Part shown: piece by piece, positions 11,057 through 24,152 of the stretch
How the letters are laid out: the number at the start of each line of letters is the position of its first letter
Numbering within the stretch: the first letter of the stretch is position 1
Origin: Mortierella alpina
Taxonomy: Eukaryota; Mortierellomycota; Mortierellomycetes; Mortierellales; Mortierellaceae
Reading direction: 5' to 3'
Assembly (NCBI GenBank): GCA_029449245.1
Contig: JANATF010000012.1
Coordinates: 1,426,001-1,490,000, forward strand
Length of the DNA stretch: 64,000 bases
Program-made: the position numbers and the translations under genes
Notes under the pieces: model-generated
Database searches by the model: none
What the model was told of the DNA's origin: nothing
What the model saw: only the letters and a program-made list of their open reading frames with translations

Positions 11057-14000
11057 TTAGTCGACTCTGCGCTTCTTGATCGTCGTCAGGCGGACCTTGT
11101 CCTTGGCAAACTCTCTGGTCTTGAGCTGGCGCTTCCTCGACTTCATCTCGTTCTTTTGAATACGACGACGGGCGCGGCCCTCGGGGTCGTTCATAGCCTG
11201 CATCACCCGCTTCTGCTTGCGCTCGCGTCGGACCTCGAGCACATGCTGGCGGATCTTGTTGTATGCAATAAAGTAGTCCGTCGTACCGGCGCGCTTTTGA
11301 ACCAGATCCAGGACCTCGGAACCCAGCTTCTTGAGCTCCTCTGTGAGTGATGAATAAAAAAAAGAGATGATTAGAAACGATGAAAATCAAGCAAACGCTA
11401 TACTTGAAGCAAAAACAAGACAAAAGATTGGCATGCTCATATCAAAAACTCACCAATTTCTGTGCCCTTGGCAGTCTCGTCATTGACGATACGGTAGATC
11501 GGGGACACGATAGGGATCAAATAGGGCTTGAGCTCCTGTGTGTGGATATGGGTTGCAATGGCAGCCATGCACTGGAAGATGCACGTCTGCTGGACAACCG
11601 ACTTGTTGTTGTTGTGCCTCATGGCAGCACCTCGGGACAGGAACGACAGGCGTTTGATCAGCCAGTAGAGCGATCTCTTGACGGGCAACTTGGTCTCTGC
11701 AGTATCCTTCTTGCCTTGATCATTGGCTGCCGTCTCCTCCTCCTCCTCTTCCTGCTCTTCCTCTTCTTCCTCGTCCTCCTCTTCCTCCTCCTCTCCGTTT
11801 TGCTTCTCCTCTGTCACCTCAAGTTCATCGGGCAGTGCGTAGAAGCATCTGGCAACAAAGAACAGGTTCTTCACGATCTGGCCTCCCAAATCCTTCGACA
11901 GGAACTCACTCTTGAGCTGCTCGCACAGCTTCTGAGCCACCGACTTCAACATCTCGGGCGAGAGGACCAAGTCAGAATCAGTACTGTTCTGGGGCGAGCG
12001 GGTAATAGGGTCGATTCCAGAAAAGAAAACGCCAAAGAGGCGTGTAGCCGACAGACGCACCCATGCGTGAGGGTGCAGCATGTGCTCGCGGATCAGAGGC
12101 CATAAGGTAGTCACCTCATCAGAGTTGATCACCGTTGGGAACTGCTTCACGAGCTTTGTGAACGTGTTCAGGGCATAGTAACCAACCTCCCACTCTGCGT
12201 CCAGATCCATAGCATCCTGCTCGTGCTCCTCAAACTTGTCCGCCTCGGCAGCCTGCTCCTGAGCCTCCTCCATGATCTCCAAACTCGACTCGAGGGCGAC
12301 CTTCAAACGGGGCAACAGCACGGGGATCTGCTTCTTGAACGACGGTCCAAAGGCTTCAATCGCAAGGCCGTACACCTGAGACGCTGCGCGCTGCAATGTG
12401 CGCTGCTCGTTCTGATCGAACCACTTGGCGAGAAGCATGTAGCTGTTGTCGAGTTTGGGTCGGTTCATTCTCTGGAACAGAGCCTTGATCAACGCACCGG
12501 CCATCTCACGACACTTGCTCGAGTCGTCATTGACCAGCTGCATCACCAGGGCCACAAAGAAGACCTCGACATAGTCCATCAAAATCTCGTCAGCAAACTT
12601 CTGGATAATGACATGCATCATCTCCATCACGGACTGTCGGCCACTCTCAAACACATAGCTCAAGTTCTTGACCAAAAAGTTCATCTGGTTACGCAGACGC
12701 CCGCGACCTTGGGGATAGTCCAGCAAGAACTGGAGCAGGGCACGTCGGCATTCTTCCCGCGCCTGTTGACTCTGCGAGGTCACCATGATCTCGGAGATGT
12801 TCATCATGATGTCGTACATCTCAGGGACCACAAACTGGCGCGACACGATGGCGCGGATTAGAGAGAACGTGGTCGTCTGACGTTCGGGCTCCTCCAGATC
12901 GGGCTTGATCATATTCAACAGCAGGGTAAGCTGCTCCTCCTTGATGACAATTTTCTTGCACTCACGAATGGCAATGGCAAGCATTCGGAAACAGCTTTGA
13001 GAGAGCTCCGACTTGGTCGATCCCTGCGCCTTGAGCAGCACAAACGTCTGCTTGATCACGACAGGCAATCCCTTGTCCAGCGATGGGAGCCTGAGCTTGG
13101 CAAGGATGCACATAATCTTGAGCGACTGCTGGATTACGTCCGGGTGCTTTGCGAACACACCATTGCCAACAATCTCGACAAAGGGGTCCAAAAGAGCAAG
13201 CTGCTCCATTGAACGGACGTCAAACTTGTTGCGCGTCAGTGAGGCTCTAAAGATGCCGAGTCCGAAGGCGACAAACCGGTGTGCGTTGGCAGGGAAGCAG
13301 TCCATCGTCATCTGGGTAGGGCGTTTCGTGTTGACTGTGAAGTTGATATCCATGCGCGATCTGTCCTTCTTAATCTCCTCCTTGGTCTTGGAGAGCGCAA
13401 GGTTCTGCGAGATCAGACCGTGACAGAAGATCAACATCTCCTGGGTCTCAAAGCGCGGGTTGTTATTCAATCCTGTAGCCAGGCGACGCATCACCTCATC
13501 GACCTTGCGCATGACCTTGACAGCCTCAGACTCGCTGAGGAGCTCCTTGATCGGGATCATGATCAGACCCATGTTCTTGAACTCAATAATACCGGCCATG
13601 AGCTCGAACGAGTGGAAGCTGAGATTACTCTTGGCCTCCTTCATCTTGCCCGTGATCTCCTCGGTTTCCTTCTCGATACCAGTCTCTCCGAAAATGTCGT
13701 TCACGAGAACATCCACAATATCCTTGAGACAGTAATCAAGATCGCCGACACTGAGCGTTGGCACAAGCTGTGTGAGCATCGCATGTACTGTGAAGCCCAA
13801 GACGTGGAGCTGGTAACCTCGAAGCAGGGCACCCTTCATCTCTTTGAGAATAAAGTTGAAGTAGCCGGCACCAAGGAACATGGTGATCTTGATCAGGGTA
13901 TCACGGGTGCTGTCACGAGCTTCTTGCTGACGACTCTTGAGAATCTGGCAGACCGAGGTGAGCAACCCAGGCAGGTTAGTGCGAAGCGACACATCGGGCA

Positions 14001-17000
14001 AGGCTTTGAGCAGCTTGGTAATAGCTAGGGCGACAGGGACACGGATCATGACACTGGCGTCATCGCGATTGGTGAGGTAACGGTGGAGCTCTGGCAACAA
14101 CTTCTTGATGACAGTGTCGTGAATCCTTCCTGCAAGGGCGGCAGCTGCCTCCTCGGGAGTGAGCTGAACATCCATCACTTCTTCCTCGACCTCCTCGTTC
14201 TCATCGTCCTCCTCGTCTTCCTCATTCTCGGCTTCAACATCATCTCCTGCAACAACCTCCTCGCTAGCCGGCTGTTCGTCGGTCTTGGTAGAGGCAATCT
14301 CTGGCAGCGGTGCCTCTTCCATATCAACATCTCCTTCTGCGTCGATCCTTCGAGACTTGGATCCTTCCACGTCTGGCTTCTCATCGTCCTCACCCAAAGG
14401 TTTCCTGCGTTCGCTCTTGGGCTTCATGACGCGGACCTTCTTGCGGACAATCGCCACAGCATCCTCGGCAGAGACTTCGACATTCTTGATATCAAAGTGG
14501 AAGTTGTCCAGAATCGAGATGACAGTGCGGACCAAGATCTTCTCCATCTCTGCCTTGCGGGGAATGAGCTTGAGGTAACTCTTCAGCAGAGCATAGTAAG
14601 ATCCCCAGGGCAGCTGGGAGGCGATGACGCCCAGAGTTGCGACTGTTTCGTTGACCAGGTTATGATCTGTGCTCTTGTCAGCCTCAAAGATAAAGTGCGC
14701 AATCAATGGCGCAAAGATTTGGGTCAGCGTCGTAGGGCGGAAGGTTCCCTTGGCGCACTCTTCAGAGAAGCGGTTCAGGGCACGAATACGACGGTGGAGC
14801 TGAATGTGATAGATGTTGGTGAAGAACGAAGCCTCCTCGTCGCCTCCAACGAGCAATGGCGACATGTCCGAGAACTGGACCTGGTCGGGGCATCGCTTCA
14901 CAGCATGGGCCAACACAGCAACAAACTCAAAGCGGACCAATTCGATGGGCGACTTGACACCTTTCTTGAGTCCAGGGTAAATAACATGAGCCAGCAATCC
15001 CCTGAAGAGCTCGTGCTGGGGTTCCTCGACTGGAATATCAGCACACCGATCAACGAATCGAGTGAGGGCAAAGGTCGCGTTGCTGCGAATGGACATCTCC
15101 TCTGGGTCGCGAATGTAGAACATCATGTTGTGGAGGACAGGCAACCACTGACGATCGTTCAGCTCGGAGTAAAGCGAGTTGGTCAGGAGATTGAAGGCAT
15201 CCATGCGGCGGTCAAAGTCGGGCATATCCATGCGGACGGTCGAGAATGAATTGAGCTCGGCAACCAGAGAAGAGACTGTCACCAAGGAGGGATCAATCTT
15301 GGCAAACTCGGCCATGATGTCGACTAGCAGCACGCGGCACTCTCGTGCAACCAACGTCGAGAAGAGGACGACCATATGGTTGAAGTATTTGACAAAGAGG
15401 GGGCTCTGAGGGGCCAGGTCGGGGATAATGGGCAAAAAGTTGACGACGATGCGAAGGATATCGGCTTTGGTCCTCTCTGGTACGATCCTGTTGTTCTTCT
15501 TGAGACTGGGCAGCAACAGATCCACCAGCTTGATGGCTTGTGGTCCGTTCTTGACATAGGCGGCAATTTGAGACAGAATCGAGATTTCTCTCTTTGAGAA
15601 GTTATCCCTGCCGAATCTAGCATCCTCGCTGCTCTTGGAGAGAACGATCTCAAGATTGTCCAGGAGGCAGTCGGTGTAAGGCATGAGCACTTCCGTCGTC
15701 AACGGCTTCTCCATCTCCTCATTCTCCTCGAAGCAGTGGCTCAAAATGTCCTCGCAGATCTCAAGAACCATGGAAACGACTGGGTCGCGGACTTTCTTGG
15801 CAGACAAGCAGGCGTACAGTTTTTCCAGCACCTGACTGTTGTGCTTGACAAGGAATAACACGTATTCTTTGCGGCTTGCCCATGCAGCAAACAACTCCAT
15901 GATGGCCGAGGGTGCTTGAGTGCTCTCGATATCCAAGCGACCAACGCGTCGGTTCAGGAAGGAATTAAACATGGCAGGCACATAGGGCTGGAAGTCGAAT
16001 GTAGATATGGGCAGACTGAACATCTTGGTGATGCGCTTGATACCGAACTGGCGCACATCCTTGAGCTGCTTGATCTGTAGTGTTTCGATCATGCCTTCCT
16101 CCGCACCCAGCATAGACTGGTCGACCATATCGAGATCCATACGCTCCTGTGCTTGGTTGACCATGCAAAGAACCGCAGTCAAGAGTTGGGAGAGGAAAGG
16201 GGCAATGGTGGTTCCCAGCATCTTGATCACGTCCTCCAAAATGTTCAGGAAACCGACCTGCTTGCGAAGATGACCAACTCGGCCCTGTTCGACAGATTCG
16301 TCCCGTGCAAAGACAAACGTTCCGTCGACAATACCAGCAGTTCCAACATCAAACGGACTCAGCATCAACGAGATGAAGAATGTGAGCTCCTTGACGCTGC
16401 ATCCTCCCAAGGCAGTCAACACGGCCTTGCGACGAGCGGCCATTCCTGCCTTTGCAGACCCCTTTCCTTTCCTGGAGATCATGCAGCCATAGAGCAGCCT
16501 GATGATAATAGGCATGACCTCGTCGCGATGCAATGATGCAATGCTTGAGGACTCACCCTCAGCAATAATGAACGTCGACAGCTCATCTCTGAACTTGACA
16601 TCATCCAGCATGTTCTTGAGGTTGTCTTGGTAAGGAGTTAAGGCAGGAGACTTGAACGTGAAGAGACAGCTCAGGGCCAATGTCTGAAGCGGGGCATCTC
16701 CAATGGTCAACATGCGGAGGTACAACTTGTGCAGAGTGCTACTCTCGTACGTCTGCTTGGGGTTCTTGAACTTTGCAAACAACGCCAAGAACAGGTGAAG
16801 GCGTTCTTTGGTATCTTTGACCGTCTTTGGAAGGACCTTCATCATCTCGACGGCATCTTCCTCCAGGTCGTCCTCGTCCAGATCACGCTCGTCCTTGCGG
16901 TTCCATGCAGGTTCGTACTCATCCTTGATGAACTTTAGGAACACCTGGACCACTTGACGATTGTGCACCTCGGCGATTTGGGGTACCTCGGCAAAGGCTT

Positions 17001-20000
17001 TCAAGATCAGGCCATAGTAGTTCCAGTAGTCCAGTCTGTCCGTGCCAGGGGCATACGTTTTGATGAAGTGCATGACAAGGGCCAGGCGTTGTTTGGATGG
17101 TGCTGTGAGCTCAAAGGCGGACTCGTTCGATCGCCGCACCTTCTTGTAGTTGGGGCAGTCAAAGTTGATACCCTTCTTCTTCTCGCCTGCCTCACCACGA
17201 ATACCAAAGCGTGTCTGCGCATCGTGGTAGTCTGCAATGGCCTGCGCTGACAGTCCGCTCTCCACCAACAACGACTCGTCCTCAAATCTTTTGATCTCTC
17301 CAAAGAGCAGGTCCCAGAAGGCATCGGGATGCAACTCTGCTGTTTTGATGAGTAGCGTAGTGGCATCAGCCCAAAGAGGCTGGAAATTGATTGTCAAGAT
17401 ACCTGAATAAGACATAGAGAAAATCTACAGGCGTAAGTATTCGCAATGACAGGAGAATTTGGCACTTCACTTTCATGCCACAGAAACAAAAACATACCAA
17501 GGCAAAGACGCATGGCAACAGTCTTGTAAAAGTCGTTGATTCTTCCAGAGGAGATCATGGTGTTGAGCTTGCGGATCTGCATCGTCTTCTCTCTGTAGGT
17601 ATCGACCGTAACATCAATGTCCTCGATCGCAAGACACTGCCAGAAGATGTCGTATGGCTCTGACTCCTTTGTATCAAATGGAATCACCTTGAAGCTGGCG
17701 AGAATCTGCAGTGTGTGAAGACGGCGTCTGTGCTGTAGCGAATTGATGTTCTTTTCGAGCTTGGGGTAGAGTTCCCGAAGGGTCTCAGTTGAAAAGCGGT
17801 GGTTAGCCAGTTTGCTATTGGAGAAGGAATGATCACTTGGTCAGTACTTTAAATCATACAAAGGTCAACAGCCCCAACACGAAAGTGTTCTTGCTTACCT
17901 CTCTTTAAGAATGGTGCAGTATTTAGCTACTCCACGAAGGACCACCTCGTTGGAGCCATAGTTATACAAGGCATCCTTGATGATCACATCCCAATGGCTG
18001 GCGAGTAACTTGGATCCAGATTCACCAGCACGCTCGCAGACGACAGAGAGAATCTCGATGGTCTCACCAAGGAGGATGTGCAGTGTTGCCATGGCGGATC
18101 CCTGCACAAACGCCCGTTTCTGCAGAGTGATTGTCTGATCCTCATTGGACAAGGCTTTCAGAAGAGAATGGAAAAGGGTCATAATGGCGTCCGTAGTTGC
18201 TCCAAATGGCGAGGAGATATGAGGAACGATTGAGAGAGCAGCTGTCACTAGTGCGATCCGGGGAATATCGGTGCTGTCATCGCCCTCCAAGCTCAAGTTG
18301 CCAAGAGTATCGGCTTCAGCTTTCCAGTCGCATGGCTCTGACAAAAGACGAAGGATCCCATCTACAATTCGCTCTGATTCTTCCTTGGAGGCCTTGGCAG
18401 ACTTCTTTTTGCTAGAGGGTGCCTTGCCGATGGGGAACTTGAGCAGTCCGCTCTCGTCCACGGTAGCAGCAATCATTCCCGGAGTCAAAACCAAAACGTC
18501 GGAGGTAAGAAGTGTCGCAAGAAACACGATGATCTGACAGGAGTGCTGAGGATCCCAGTGTGCAGAACAATACTTGACGATGTGTGGAAGGAGAATTTGA
18601 GTGTAGTGGCTCCATTTCAGGTTGATGAGCGAGATGGAGAAAGCCAAAACCGTCGACACATCCTAAAATGTGGCAAGGATAGAAAGGCATGGCCAAACGA
18701 CGTGTTAGGGCTGAACTCTATGTTTTCAAGCAGATGATGGTAAGATGATGGGGAGAGATCTTACCTCGTGCTTGTAAATGGATTCGAGCAAAAGCCCACC
18801 AGGGAAGAGAACGCTCTCTAGGGGCGAAAACGCCAGCAGCGAGCTGGAAAGCTTCATCATCTCCTGGATGACAACAGCGGGTGCCTCCGAGTTGGCAGCG
18901 AGAGCCAGTGTAGACGCTTTGATAACCTTTTCGTAGATCTTGACAAAGTCTGTAAAATTATTGTAGAGGACATTAGAATACCACGATCGAGAACGATAGT
19001 CAACAAACTGGATTCAAATGAACCATTCGTCGACACAACATACCATCGATACGGTTTCCTTTCCGGACTGACACACAGACATTGATCAGCGCTAAGGACT
19101 GTGCAATGTTGAGCCATCTCCGTTGTGCGTTCTCGCTCGTAACCGGAGCGTCCAGACTTGAGGTGAGTTCAGCCAAAAGCATCTCACAGACGCCCTTGAA
19201 GTGCTCCTTGGTTGAATAGTGCACCATGAGAACAAGAGTCTTGCACAGCGTTCTGTAAGTCGCATTTTCCGTCATCCCTTCCTCGGTCACTGCAATGTCC
19301 TCTTCCCGCTTCATGGCGCGGATGACCTCCCGTAGAACAACATCAACTCCGCGGTGCTGAAACTGGTTGCCGACAAGTTTGATTGTCTCGAAGAACAGTT
19401 TAGCGACGCCCTCCACGAAGCTTTCTGTTGGTGTGGCGTGCAAGAGCGAGAGGATGTAGGCGACAATGACTTTGAGCTGGTCGACAGGAGCTTTCCTGAT
19501 AAGATATGAGAATGATTCCGCTGCAAAATTACGGATGTAGGGTTTTTGTGAATTATCCTCGCCAAGGAGCGGTGCCAAATGTCTGTGAAGATTGATGCAA
19601 TTTGCTAGGTCAATACATTGTCAAGGAGGCCAGTACAGCGAGAAGGTTGACGATACTTTGATATCCTTACTTAAATGTTGGACACAGATCCGTCCGGAGC
19701 TGCTCCGAGTATTTCTTGAAGAGAGACGCTATGCAGTTGAATGCCCACTAGAAATGGAAAAGCGAACGCAAAGTATGAGATATTTGGTCAACAAACGGCC
19801 ATAAATACATAACCCACCACAAACAGGCGTCAAAACGAGCAAGCTGGTCAATGTGTCCTTACCTCGATCACTTTGACATCACGGAACTCAACCAAAGGCA
19901 GAATGGCTGTGAGGAATCGGTCAAAGTAAGGGAACAGCTCCTGATCCAGATCCTTGGAGAGTTGTGTCGTCAAATCCAGGATAGGCTCTAGTGCTAGGAC

Positions 20001-20428
20001 ATTGCCGTCATTCAGGTTCTTGATCAGGAGCTCAACAATCTGGTCCTTGTGGTAGAGCAGCTGAGGAAGGGTCTGGCAGTAGTTCTTCACATCCAGTCCG
20101 AATCGCACAAAGGGAGCGGACAAGTTGAGCTCTTTCCACTCCTCGAGCGCATCGTTAAAGAACGATCCTGTAGCCACAGTTGCGCTCTCCTTGAGGCCAA
20201 CCTGGCGCGTGATCTTGATCTTTAGCTTGTTCACGCGAGCATTGAAGCTTTGGTACTATAAAGCCAAAAAAAAAATAGATATTTAGAAAGGTCAGTGTCC
20301 ACTGGTATTTTTCTCTCTGGAGCATGCTGTTCCGCAAGACGATGTGCCGAGTGTGGGTCGGTGCATACCTTGTATCGGTTGGCTCCTTCGCCCAAATTCA
20401 GCTCTTTAGCTGCCGAGTTCTCCTGCAT
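11057..20428 (-). CDS. UTP20: UTP20, U3 snoRNP/SSU processome HEAT-repeat protein
   Basis: Nine exons on the minus strand: 20369-20428, 19863-20255, 19671-19747, 19044-19582, 18765-18949, 17899-18662, 17498-17814, 11454-17402 and 11057-11340. Total 8568 nt, 2855 residues, with all phases closing. Similarity to human UTP20 is visible along the length, for example KPYIRNFAAESFSYLIRKAP near the N-terminus, QIHRRIRALNRFSEE in the middle and RGYQLHVLGFTVHAMLTQL later. Predominantly helical HEAT repeats, with acidic runs encoded near 14170-14260 and 11730-11815, and a basic C-terminus (KKRRVD). UTP20 acts in the nucleolus in 18S rRNA maturation as part of the 90S/SSU processome. The 5.9-kb exon 8 is exceptionally long for this neighbourhood. 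The start at 20428 is the only ATG near the conserved N-terminal segment. Confidence 0.95.
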
Positions 20429-21356
20429 CTTGTGTAAAGACCCTCCTCCGTGAGCCTGTCGTGAAATGAAGAAAAAATAAAGTCAAGCTAGACCAAGAGG
20501 GTGGTGGGGAATGAGAGAGAGCGAGATGAAGAGAAGCGCTGAATAACGGCAGGGATGGACAGAGGGCTGAATGAAGGAGGAGCAACGAGGGTGAGGTGCA
20601 GCTGTCGTTTACAGCATAGTTGGAGGGCAACAAAGAAAAAAAGAAAAACGACAACAGGGCATTGTTGACAAACATCAAAAAACGCAGTCAATCGCTGCCC
20701 ACTCCAGGCAGCGTCATGTGATATATACACTCAGTACAGCAAAGGCGGCTGTGATGATTTTTGTGTGTCGACAGGTCTGGGGCACCGATACACACACACA
20801 GACGCCTCAGGGGTGCAGACGAAGAACCTTCTTTTTTATATTACTTTTCGAATTGCTGCACAAAAAGAAAAAAACAACAGAGCAATATCCGTCATCGCTG
20901 ACCTCCATGACACGCGAACTAAGAGGCAACAGTTTGTTCTGCACCATGCCCTCTTTTGGCAAAGGCGGCCGCAGGGATTTTCTTGTTTTTTTTAGACCCG
21001 TTGATGTTACGTGCCCAACTGCATGGTGCATGGGCCTGCTCGTAACTGAGCGCGAACAAACAGGGTGCGATAGACTAGCTTGATGGGTTCTACAGCATTC
21101 GCTGGCGGTCCTTGCTTGTTACGCAAAAAAAAGGCAAAAAAAAGGTTACATCATTTCCTCGTTGCGATGCCGCAATAAATAGCTCTCGATCTCCCCTTCT
21201 TCTCCTCCTCTGATCCCGATCCATCCTCCTTCTCCACAGTTCTTTCTTCTCTCCCTTCTCCTCTCTCTCCACCTCCCACGCCCTTCGCCCTCATATGTCT
21301 TTGGATATTGAATTCGACTTCTGGAACCAAAGATCATACCACCCCTCAGGATCACC
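20429..21356. other. Divergent promoter region between UTP20 and the C2H2 gene
   Basis: About 930 bp with no supported gene. It contains several A and T runs (near 20270, 20870, 20985 and 21125) and a pyrimidine-rich stretch from about 21190 to 21290 that probably forms the leader of the zinc-finger gene. Confidence 0.45.
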
Positions 21357-22754
<1,398 letters not shown>

Positions 22755-23129
22755 TAACTCGCATACCCTTTATTTCAAGCATGATAATACCCTCAATCTT
22801 CACAATAATAAAGGCGCAGAAGCGTACAGTGCCCTGCTGCACATTCTTGGCTCAAAAGCAGACACTGCGTGTTTTTAATAAATATATGATATGATACACA
22901 ATAAACATGGTACTAGAGACAATAGGTGTAGGTTGGGGAGAGGGAGGGGGGGGTGAAGGCGACAAAAAGCTGAGCGATCCATCATGTGCAGGCAGTTATC
23001 CATTGCCGAGTTGGTTTTCTTTCCACACCAGCGTCCAAAGGATGTGCGTTGGGGTACAGTGTTTCCACGAAAGGCGCCAACAACGCCTCTGAAAGGGCCG
23101 CCGTTCCTCCTCCAGTGGGTCCCCAGCCT
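22755..23129. other. 3' region between convergent C2H2 and ELF1 genes
   Basis: About 375 bp. Two AATAAA-type motifs (near 22809 and 22900) fit plus-strand poly(A) signals for the zinc-finger gene. A G-rich run at about 22933-22955 is the only other notable tract. No gene seen. Confidence 0.45.
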
Positions 23130-23745
23130 TTAATCGTCGTCATCGTCGTACCGATCATAGGGTTTGCTTCTCCTAGAGCTAGGCTCTTCCCTGTCATCCC
23201 TGCCTCTTTCTCTGTCCCTGTCGCCTCTATCCCGATCCTGTGCTGCAGCCTTGGCAGCCTTGGCGGAAGCATTCACAGACTCACAAGCATCGATCCAGTC
23301 ATGGTAAACATCCACAGCATGGCTGAGATCTATATAGAGACGAAAGCGAACGGAACAATGTCAATGGATGGAGTTCCATCAGGCATAAAATACGGCTTCA
23401 CAACAGTTGAGCAGGCTGGAGGATACGTACAGTTGATCGCACAGGTGTAGCTCACTCCGCACATGCGGCATTGGAGATGGCCGACCTTTTGATCGAAATC
23501 GCTAAGTGTTCATCAAGCACAGCCAAAAACAGTAGAGATTCAGAATGATAGATTGCGATCCTCTCTCCTCATGATCTAGTGTGGCAAATGCCTGCTGGGA
23601 CCCGTGCGTGATTTAGTGCAGAGTCGAGTCCTTACAGTTTGCAGTTGATGGACTTTTCATGGAAACAGGAGACACAGTCGAACTGGGTATCAAGAGTCTT
23701 CTTGACTCGCCCTTGGGGCTTGCGAGCACTCTTTCTCTTGCCCAT
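23130..23745 (-). CDS. ELF1: ELF1/ELOF1, transcription elongation factor 1
   Basis: Three exons on the minus strand, 23636-23745, 23431-23501 and 23130-23329, give 126 residues. The protein opens MGKRKSARKP, the conserved basic tail of the family. The zinc-binding fold follows with C24-x2-C27 and C48-x2-C51, then the diagnostic DVYHDWIDACE. ELF1 binds the RNA polymerase II clamp during elongation and helps passage through nucleosomes and transcription-coupled repair. Animal ELOF1 is about 83 residues. Here about 43 extra residues form an Arg/Asp/Glu-rich tail with RDRD/RERG units and a final run of five Asp, a tail like those added in some fungal Elf1 proteins. Both introns interrupt the zinc domain and phases close at 381 nt. 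Confidence 0.95.
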
Positions 23746-24152
23746 GGCAGAGGTGAAGGCTGGTTGTGGTGGTGGTGGTGCGTCAACAAGGGACGATAAG
23801 ACAGGGAATCAGCGGACAGGGGCCAGAATCAGAGTGATGGCGCCCGGACAGGAGAGATGGAAGGGGATCCAGGGGAGATCAATGAGAGGAAGAGGAGGAG
23901 AAAGAAAAGGGCGTTGTATTGTAGCGATGGAGCTGGACAAGGAAGGCAAGCGGGCTATAAGGGAGGGAGGCACGTGACTGTTTTGTTGTTGCCCTATTTT
24001 CTTCCCTTCTGTGGTTGACCCTTTTTTTCTCTCTTTCATACACACCGTTCGTCTGTCCTTTCTGTCCTGTTGTCCACACTCCTCCTGTCCCGTTCTCCTC
24101 TCCTTCACGGCAACATCGCAGCACATCCTCGGTGCCCAATCCTCTGTTCAAC
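23746..24152. promoter_or_regulatory. Divergent promoter, ELF1 and POLG
   Basis: A 407-bp gap between the start codons of two head-to-head housekeeping genes, so it must contain both promoters. The POLG side is CT-rich (about 23995-24115), typical of leaders in this window. No individual factor site can be assigned from sequence alone. Confidence 0.5.

Noticed and set aside
11380-17250. Many plus-strand open frames of 70-390 codons across UTP20
   Set aside because: All are antisense to a protein recognisable along its whole length, and none shows a domain.
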